In this document: positions 54,041 to 62,900 of the stretch, in pieces
Layout of the letters: each line of letters opens with the position of its first letter
How positions within the stretch are numbered: the first letter of the stretch is position 1
Assembly: GCA_033782935.1 (NCBI GenBank)
Contig: JAWQEG010000412.1
Span: 795,501 to 859,500, forward strand
Direction: 5' to 3'
Length of the DNA stretch: 64,000 bases
From: Petrolisthes cinctipes
Taxonomy: Eukaryota; Arthropoda; Malacostraca; Decapoda; Porcellanidae
The notes under the pieces: model-generated
What the model was told of the DNA's origin: nothing
Seen by the model: only the letters and a program-made list of their open reading frames with translations
The model's database searches: none
Made by a program: the position numbers and the translations under genes

Positions 54041-54569
54041 GTACAGATACCTTCTGGGACCTCTAAATATCGAATTTTCGGGTGTTTTGGGACTGAATTT
54101 GAGATATCGATTTTTTGGCACCTAAAATGTCGATTTTTAGCATGTTTTTAGCCTATATTTTGAAAATATTCTAGCACTGTGTAGGCATGTACAGATTGCT
54201 TCTGGGACCCCAAAATATTGAATTTTCGGGTGTTTTGAGCCTGAATTTGAGATATAAACGGGTACAGAAGATACATGCACATATTGACTTTGGTCATCTA
54301 AATTATCGATTTTCAGCATGTTTTGGTCCTGTATTTTGAAAATACTCTAACACTGAGTAGGTATGTACAGATTGCTTCTGGGACCCCAAAATATTGTATT
54401 TTCGGGTGTTTTGAGCCTGAATTTGAGATATAAACGGGTACTGAATATGCATGCACATATCGACTTTTGTGCACCTAAAAGATCGATTTTCAGTATGTTT
54501 TGAGCATGTATTTTGAAAATACTCTAACACGGAGTAGGCATGTACAGATACCTTCTGGGACCCCTAAAT

Positions 54570-54717
54570 ATCGAATTTTCGCGTGTTTTGGGACTGAATT
54601 TGAGATATCGACTTTTTGGCACCTAAAAGATCGATTTTTAGCATGTTTTTAGCCTATATTTTGAAAATATTCTAGCACTGAGTAGGCATGTACAGATTGC
54701 TTCTGGGACCCCAAAAT
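54570..54717 (+). repeat. Short monomer S (148 bp), reference copy
   Basis: S lacks the 29-bp module found in every L monomer. The text runs 'gaatttgagatat' directly into 'cgactttttggcacc'. Its second half is marked by 'atcgatttttagcatg', 'tttttagcctatatttt' and 'attctagcactgag'. There are two S subtypes by the first-half text 'gattttttggcacctaaaatg' (after an 'acctctaaat' end) or 'gactttttggcacctaaaag' (after an 'acccctaaat' end). At 148 bp it is close to the 147 bp wrapped by a nucleosome core; that link is an inference from size alone. Confidence 0.92.
54656..54670 (+). other. 15-bp odd dyad ATATTTT-G-AAAATAT in S monomers
   Basis: There are perfect 7-bp arms around a central G in the S second half ('cctatattttgaaaatattc'). 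L monomers keep 'attttgaaaat' (5-bp arms). The element is nearly invariant along the array. Confidence 0.82.
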
Positions 54718-54893
54718 ATTGAATTTTCGGGTGTTTTGAGCCTGAATTCGAGATATAAACGGGTACAGAAGATACATGCACATATTGACTTTGGGCACCA
54801 AAAATATCGATTTTCAGCATGTTTTGGGCCTGAATTTTGAAAATACTCTAACACGGAGTAGGCATGTACAGATCGCTTCTGGGACCCCAAAAT
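54718..54893 (+). repeat. Long monomer L1 (176 bp), reference copy; internally an ancient dimer
   Basis: The first half starts 'attgaattttcgggtg' and the second half starts 'atcgattttcagcatg'. The halves align with each other along most of their length. The first has 'gtgttttgagcctgaatt' and the second 'catgttttgggcctgaatt'. Later the first has 'gcatgcacatattgact' and the second 'gcatgtacagatcgctt'. Ends correspond as 'gggcaccaaaaat' against 'gggaccccaaaat'. Half-unit lengths are about 88-89 bp. L1 is one base shorter than L2/L3 because of 'gactttgggc' against 'gacttttgggc'. Confidence 0.85.
54757..54785 (+). repeat. 29-bp module distinguishing L from S monomers (reference copy in L1)
   Basis: The module begins 'aaacgggtacagaag' and ends 'gcacatat'. 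In L it sits between 'gaatttgagatat' and 'cgac' or 'tgac'; in S those flanks are joined directly. The module ends in 'atat' and is preceded by 'atat', so gain or loss can be explained by exchange between 4-bp direct repeats. This accounts exactly for 177 minus 148. Its last 14 bases form an alternating purine-pyrimidine run. In L2 and L3 it contains the self-complementary octamer TGCATGCA. Confidence 0.9.
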
Positions 54894-55560
54894 ATCGAAT
54901 TTTCGGGTGTTTAGGGCCAGAATTTGAGATATAAACGGGTACAGAAGATGCATGCACATATCGACTTTTGGGCACCTAAAAGATCGATTTTCAGTATGTT
55001 TTTGGCCTGTATTTTGAAAATACTCTAACACGGAGTATGCATGTACAGATACCTTCTGGGACCTCTAAATATCGAATTTTCGGGTGTTTTGGGACTGAAT
55101 TTGAGATATCGATTTTTTGGCACCTAAAATGTCGATTTTTAGCATGTTTTTAGCCTATATTTTGAAAATATTCTAGCACTGTGTAGGCATGTACAGATTG
55201 CTTCTGGGACCCCAAAATATTGAATTTTCGGGTGTTTTGAGCCTGAATTTGAGATATAAACGGGTACAGAAGATACATGCACATATTGACTTTGGGCATC
55301 TAAATTATCGATTTTCAGCATGTTTTGGGCCTGTATTTTGAAAATACTCTAACACTGAGTAGGTATGTACAGATTGCTTCTGGGACCCCAAAATATTGAA
55401 TTTTCGGGTGTTTTGAGCCTGAATTTGAGATATAAACGGGTACAGAAGATGCATGCACATATCGACTTTTGGGCACCTAAAAGATCGATTTTCAGTATGT
55501 TTTTGGCCTGTATTTTGAAAATACTCTAACACGGAGTAGGCATGTACAGATACCTTCTGG

Positions 55561-55640
55561 GACCTCTAAGTATCGAATTTTCGGGTGGTATGGGACTGAA
55601 TTTGAGATATCGATTTTTTGGCACCTATAATATCGATTTT
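55561..55640 (+). repeat. Diverged S lineage ('ctaagtatcg', 'gggtggtatggg', 'cctataatatcg')
   Basis: The mark 'gacctctaagtatcg' is at 55561, 58884, 60032 and 62354, each time followed by 'gggtggtatggg' and 'cacctataatatcg'. A related but distinct form with 'gggggttatggg' is at about 29,426 and 33,679, and 'gggggttacggg' at about 25,058. These are useful as landmarks of sub-array descent. Confidence 0.78.
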
Positions 55641-57340
55641 TAGCATGTTTTTAGCCTATATTTTGAAAATATTCTAGCACTGGTTAGGCATGTACAGATT
55701 GCGTCTGGGACCCCAAAATATTGAATTTTCGGGTGTTTTGAGCCTGAATTTGAGATATAAACGGGTACTGAATATGCATGCACATATCGACTTTTGTGCA
55801 CCTAAAAGATCGATTTTCAGTATGTTTTGAGCATGTATTTTGAAAATACTCTAACACGGAGTAGGCATGTACAGATCGCTTCTGGGACCCCTAAATATCG
55901 AATTTTCGGGTGTTTTGGGACTGAATTTGAGATATCGACTTTTTGGCACCTAAAAGATCGATTTTTAGCATGTTTTTAGCCTATATTTTGAAAATATTCT
56001 AGCACTGGTTAGGCATGTACAGATTGCTTCTGGGACCCCAAAATATTGAATTTTCGGGTGTTTTGAGCCTGAATTCGAGATATAAACGGGTACAGAAGAT
56101 ACATGCACATATTGACTTTGGGCACCAAAAATATCGATTTTCAGCATGTTTTGGGCCTGAATTTTGAAAATACTCTAACACGGAGTAGGCATGTACAGAT
56201 CGCTTCTGGGGCCCCAAAATATCGAATTTTCGGGTGTTTAGGGCCAGAATTTGAGATATAAACGGGTACAGAAGATGCATGCACATATCGACTTTTGGGC
56301 ACCTAAAAGATCGATTTTCAGTATGTTTTTGGCCTGTATTTTGAAAATACTCTAACACGGAGTATCTAACATGTACAGATACCTTCTGGGACCTCTAAAT
56401 ATCGAATTTTCGGGTGTTTTGGGACTGAATTTGAGATATCGATTTTTTGGCACCTAAAATGTCGAATTTTAGCATGTTTTTAGCCTATATTTTGAAAATA
56501 TTCTAGCACTGTGTAGGCATGTACAGATTGCTTCTGGGACCCCAAAATATTGAATTTTCGAGTGTTTTGAGCCTGAATTTGAGATATAAACGGGTACAGA
56601 AGATACATGCACATATTGACTTTGGGCATCTAAATTATCGATTTTCAGCATGTTTTGGGCCTGTATTTTGAAAATACTCTAACACTGAGTAGGTATGTAC
56701 AGATTGCTTCTGGGACCCCAAAATATTGAATTTTCGGGTGTTTTGAGCCTGAATTTGAGATATAAACGGGTACTGAATATGCATGCACATATCGACTTTT
56801 ATGCACCTAAAAGATCGATTTTCAGTATGTTTTGAGCATGTATTTTGAAAATACTCTAACAAGGAGTAGGCATGTACAGATCGCTTCTGGGACCCCTAAA
56901 TATCGAATTTTCGGGTGTTTTGGGACTGAATTTGAGATATCGACTTTTTGTCACCTAAAAGATCGATTTTTAGCATGTTTTTAGCCTATATTTTGAAAAT
57001 ATTCTAGGCATGTACAGATTGCTTCTGGGACCCCAAAATATTGAATTTTCGGGTGTTTTGAGCCTGAATTCGAGATATAAACGGGAACAGAAGATACATG
57101 CACATATTGACTTTGGGCACCAAAAATATCGATTTTCAGCATGTTTTGGGCCTGAATTTTGAAAATACTCTAACACGGAGTAGGCATGTACAGATCGCTT
57201 CTGGGACCCCAAAATATCGAATTTTCGGGTGTTTAGGGCCAGAATTTGAGATTTAAACGGGTACAGAAGATGCATGCACATATCGACTTTTGGGCACCTA
57301 AAAGATCGATTTTCGGTATGTTTTTGGCCTGTATTTTGAA
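55620..57340. repeat. Copy of the 52.30-54.02 kb segment
   Basis: This carries the same units and marks, shifted by 3,319 then 3,322 bp. It ends in a normal 'actctaacacggagtaggcatg' where the source has the abnormal 54,03x junction. The S units flanking its left side belong to the 'taagtatcg/gtggtatggg' lineage. Confidence 0.78.
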
Positions 57341-57352
57341 AATACTCTAACA

Positions 57353-59900
57353 CGGAGTAGGCATGTACAGATACCTTCTGGGACCTCTAAATATCGAATT
57401 TTCGGGTGTTTTGGGACTGAATTTGTGATATCGATTTTTTGGCACCTAAAATGTCGATTTTTAGCATGTTTTTAGCCTATAGTTTGAAAATATTCTAGCA
57501 CTTTGTAGGCATGTACAGATTGCTTCTGGGACCCCAAAATATTGAATTTTCGGGTGTTTTGAGCCTGAATTTAAGATATAAACGGGTACAGAAGATACAT
57601 GAACATATTGACTTTGGGCATCTAAAATATCGATTTTCAGCATGTTTTGGGCCTGTATTTTGAAAATACCCTAAAACTGACTAGGCATGTACAGATTGCT
57701 TCTGGGACCCCAAAATATTGAATTTTCGGGTGTTTTGAGCCTGAATTTGAGATATAAACGGGTACAGAAGATACATGCACATATTGACTTTGGGCACCAA
57801 AAATATCGATTTTCAGCATGTTTTGGTCCTGAATTTTGAAAATACTCTAACACGGAGTAGGCATGTACAGATACCTTCTGGGACCTCTAAATATCGAATT
57901 TTCGGGTGTTTTGGGACTGAATTTGAGATATCGATTTTTTGGCACCTAAAATGTCGATTTTTAGCATGTTTTTAGCCTATATTTTGAAAATATTCTAGCA
58001 CTGTGTAGGCATGTACAGATTGCTTCTGGGACCCCAAAATATTGAATTTTCGGGTGTTTTGAGCCTGAATTTGAGATATAAACGGGTACAGAAGATACAT
58101 GCACATATTGACTTTGGGCATCTAAATTATCGATTTTCAGCATGTTTTGGGCCTTTTTTTTTTAAATACTCTAACACTGAGTAGGTATGTACAGATTGCT
58201 TCTGGGACCCCAAAATATTGAATTTTCGGGTGTTTTGAGCCTGAATTTGAGATATAAACGGGTACTGAAGATGCATGCACATATCGACTTTTGTGCACCT
58301 AAAAGATCGATTTTCAGTATGTTTTGAGCATGTATTTTGAAAATACTCTAACACGGAGTAGGCATGTACAGATCTCTTCTGGAACCCCTAAATATCGAAT
58401 TTTCGGGTGTTTTGGGACTGAATTTGAGATATCGACTTTTTGGCACCTAAAAGATCGATTTTTAGCATGTTTTTAGCCTATATTTTGAAAATATTCTAGC
58501 ACTGAGTAGGCATGTACAGATTGCTTCTGGGACCCCAAAATATTGAATTTTCGGGTGTTTTGAGCCTGAATTCGAGATATAAACGGGTACAGAAGATACA
58601 TGCACATATTGACTTTGGGCACCAAAAATATCGATTTTCAGCATGTTTTGGGCCTGAATTTTGAAAATACTCTAACACGGAGTAGGCATGTACAGATCGC
58701 TTCTGGGACCCCAAAATATCGAATTTTCGGGTGTTTAGGGCCAGAATTTGAGATATAAACGGGTACAGAAGATGCATGCACATATCGACTTTTGGGCACC
58801 TAAAAGATCGATTTTCAGTATGTTTTTTGCCTGTATTTTGAAAATACTCTAACACGGAGTAGGCATGTACAGATACCTTCTGGGACCTCTAAGTATCGAA
58901 TTTTCGGGTGGTATGGGACTGAATTTGAGATATCGATTTTTTGGCACCTATAATATCGATTTTTAGCATGTTTTTAGCCTATATTTTGAAAATATTCTAG
59001 CACTGGTTAGGCATGTACAGATTGCTTCTGGGACCCCAAAATATTGAATAACGGGTACTGAATATGCATGCACATATCGACTTTTGTGCACCTAAAAGAT
59101 CGATTTTCAGTATGTTTTGAGCATGTATTTTGAAAATACTCTAACACGGAGTAGGCATGTACAGATCGCTTCTGGGACCCCAAAATATTGAATTTTCGGG
59201 TGTTTTGAGCCTGAATTTGAGATATAAACGGGTACAGAAGATACATGCACATATTGACTTTGGGCATCTAAATTATCGATTTTCAGCATGTTTTGGGCCT
59301 GTATTTTGAAAATACTCTAACACTGAGTAGGTATGTACAGATTGCTTCTGGGACCCCAAAATATTGAATTTTCGGGTGTTTTGAGCCTGAATTTGAGATA
59401 TAAACGGGTACTGAAGATGCATGCACATATCGACTTTTGTGCACCTAAAAGATCGATTTTCAGTATGTTTTGAGCATGTATTTTGAAAATACTCTAACAC
59501 GGAGTATTCATGTACAGATCGCTTCTGGGACCCCTAAATATCGAATTTTCGGGTGTTTTGGGACTGAATTTGAGATATCGACTTTTTGGCACCTAAAAGA
59601 TCGATTTTTAGCATGTTTTTAGCCTATATTTTGAAAATATTCTAGCACTGAGTAGGCATGTACAGATTGCTTCTGGGACCCCAAAATATTGAATTTTCGG
59701 GTGTTTTGAGCCTGAATTTGAGATATAAACGGGTACAGAAGATACATGCACATATTGACTTTGGGCACCAAAAATATCGATTTTCAGCATGTTTTGGGCC
59801 TGAATTTTGAAAATACTCTAACACGGAGTAGGCATGTACAGATCGCTTCTGGGACCCCAAAATATCGAATTTTCGGGTGTTTAGGGCCAGAATTTGAGAT
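57353..59900. repeat. Irregular junction units
   Basis: The block S-L1'-L1 (short monomers 57461 to 57961, 500 bp) joins an L1' directly to an L1. A 10-T run sits at 58154-58163. The spacing from S at 58963 to S at 59608 is 645 bp, explained by S plus a 144-bp L plus two Ls. The 144-bp L lost about 33 bp at 59,050 ('attgaataacgggtac'). Confidence 0.78.
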
Positions 59901-62900
59901 ATAAACGGGGTACAGAAGATGCATGCACATATCGACTTTTGGGCACCTAAAAGATCGATTTTCAGTATGTTTTTGGCCTGTATTTTGAAAATACTCTAAC
60001 ACGGAGTAGGGCATGTACAGATACCTTCTGGGACCTCTAAGTATCGAATTTCGGGTGGTATGGGACTGAATTTGAGATATCGATTTTTGGCACCTATAAT
60101 ATCGATTTTTAGCATGTTTTTAGCCAATATTTGAAAAATATTCTAGCACTGGTTAGGCATGTACAGATTGCTTCTGGGACCCCAAAATATTGAATTTTCG
60201 GGTGTTTTGAACCTGAATTTGAGATATAAACGGGTACTGAATATGCATGCACATATCGACTTTTGTGCACCTAAAAGATCGATTTTCAGTATGTTTTGAG
60301 CATGTATTTTGAAAATACTCTAACACGGAGTAGGCATGTACAGATCGCTTCTGGGACCCCTAAATATCGAATTTTCGGGTGTTTTTTGGACTGAATTTGA
60401 GATATCGACTTTTTGGCACCTAAAAGATCGATTTTTAGCATGTTTTTAGCCTATATTTTGAAAATATTCTAGCACTGAGTAGGCATGTACAGATTGCTTC
60501 TGGGACCCCAAAATATTGAATTTTCGGGTGTTTTGAGCCTGAATTCGAGATATAAACGGGTACAGAAGATACATGCACATATTGACTTTGGGCACCAAAA
60601 TATCGATTTTCAGCATGTTTTGGGCCTGAATTTTGAAAATACTCTAACACGGTGTAGGCATGTACAGATCGCTTCTGGGACCCCAAAATATCGAATTTTC
60701 GGGTTTTAGGGCCAGAATTTGAGATATAAACGGGTACAGAAGATGCATGCACATATCGACTTTTGGGCACCTAAAAGATCGATTTTCAGTATGTTTTTTG
60801 CCCTGTATTTTGAAAATACTCTAACACGGAGTAGGCATGTACAGATACCTTCTGGGACCTCTAAATATCGAATTTTCGGGTGTTTTGGGACTGAATTTGA
60901 GATATCGATTTTTTTGCACCTAAAATGTCGATTTTTAGCATGTTTTAGCCTATATTTTGAAAATATTCTAGCACTGTGTAGGCATGTACAGATTGCTTCT
61001 GGGACCCCAAAATATTGAATTTTCGGGTGTTTGAGCCTGAATTTGAGATATAAACGGGTACAGAAGATACATGCACATATTGACTTTGGGCATCTAATTA
61101 TCGATTTTCAGCATGTTTTGGGCCTGTATTTTGAAAATACTCTAACACTGAGTAGGTATGTACAGATCGCTTCTGGGACCCCAAAATATCGAATTTTCGG
61201 GTGTTTTGAGCCTGAATTTGAGATATAAACGGGTACTGAAGATGCATGCACATATCGACTTTTGTGCACCTAAAAGATCGATTTTCAGTATGTTTTGAGC
61301 ATGTATTTTGAAAATACTCTAACACGGAGTAGGCATGTACAGATCGCTTCTGGGACCCCTAAATATCGAATTTTCGGGTGTTTTGGGACTGAATTTGAGA
61401 TATCGACTTTTTGGCACCTAAAAGATAGATTTTTAGCATGTTTTTAGCCTATAGGTTTGAAAATATTCTAGCACTGTGTAGGCATGTACAGATTGCTACT
61501 GGGACCCCAAAATATTGAATTTTCGGGTGTTTTGAGCCTGAATTTGAGATATAAACGGGTACAGAAGATACATGAACATATTGACTTTGGGCATCTAAAT
61601 ATCGATTTCAGCATGTTTTGAGCCTGTATTTTGAAAATACCCTAAAACTGACTAGGCATGTACAGATTGCTTCTGGGACCCCAAAATATTGAATTTTCGG
61701 GTGTTTGAGCCTGAATTTGAGATATAAACGGGTACTGAAGATGCATGCACATATCGACTTTTGTGCACCTAAAAGATCGATTTTCAGTATGTTTTGAGCA
61801 TGTATTTTGAAAATACTCTAACACGGAGTAGGCATGTACAGATCTCTTCTGGAACCCCTAAATATCGAATTTTCGGGTGTTTTGGGACTGAATTTGAGAT
61901 ATCGACTTTTTGGCACCTAAATGATCGATTTTTAGCATATTTTTAGCCTATATTTTGAAAATATTCTAGCACTGAGTAGGCATGTACAGATTGCTTCTGG
62001 GACCCCAAAATATTGAATTTCGGTTGTTTTGAGCCTGAATTTGAGATATAATCGGGTACAGAAGATACATGAACATATTGACTTTGGGCACCAAAAATAT
62101 CGATTTTCAGCATGTTTTGGGCCTGAATTTTGAAAATACTCTAACACGGAGTAGGCATGTACAGATCGCTTCTGGGGACCCCAAAATATCGAATTTTCGG
62201 GTGTTTAGGGCCAGAATTTGAGATATAAACGGGTACAGAAGATGCATGCACATATCGACTTTTGGGCACCTAAAAGATCGATTTTCAGTATGTTTTTGGC
62301 CTGTATTTTGAAAATACTCTAACACGGAGTAGGCATGTACAGATACCTTCTGGGACCTCTAAGTATCGAATTTTCGGGTGGTATGGGACTGAATTTGAGA
62401 TATCGATTTTTTGGCACCTATAATATCGATTTTTAGCATGTTTTTAGCCTATATTTTGAAAATATTCTAGCACTGGTTAGGCATGTACAGATTGCTTCTG
62501 GGACCCCAAAATATTGAATTTTCGGGTGTTTTGAACCTGAATTTGAGATATAAACGGGTACTGAATATGCATGCACATATCGACTTTTGTGCACCTAAAA
62601 GATCGATTTTCAGTATGTTTTGAGCATGTATTTTGAAAATACTCTAACACGGAGTAGGCATGTACAGATCGCTTCTGGGACCCCTAAATATCGAATTTTC
62701 GGGTGTTTTTGGACTGAATTTGAGATATCGACTTTTTGGCACCTAAAAGATCGATTTTTAGCATGTTTTTAGCCTATATTTTGAAAATATTCTAGCACTG
62801 AGTAGGCATGTACAGATTGCTTCTGGGACCCCAAAATATTGAATTTTCGGGTGTTTTGAGCCTGAATTCGAGATATAAACGGGTACAGAAGATACAGGCA

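Larger units (their letters stand above)
54570..55070 (+). repeat. Reference alpha-type trimer HOR (S-L1-L2, 501 bp)
   Basis: This is a representative 501-bp higher-order unit. S spans 54570-54717 (148 bp), L1 54718-54893 (176 bp) and L2 54894-55070 (177 bp). S is marked by 'gggactgaatttgagatatcg' read straight into 'actttttggcacc'. L1 is marked by 'ttttgagcctgaatt', 'gatacatgcac' and 'caccaaaaatatcg'. L2 is marked by 'gtttagggccagaattt', 'gatgcatgcac' and an end reading 'gataccttctgggacctc'. The same trimer type recurs throughout the window, for example from about 2,340, 7,680, 40,220 and 58,400. Confidence 0.93.

Noticed and set aside
53648..54121. Minus-strand open frames of 60-157 codons as protein genes
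   Set aside because: They recur once or more per HOR, in two overlapping frames, are broken by ordinary monomer variation, and show no codon signature or recognisable domain. They are by-products of the repeat.
54651..54672. TATA-like promoter at 'cctatattttgaaaat'
   Set aside because: It is present in every S monomer and has no downstream gene. AT-rich text of this kind is expected by chance.
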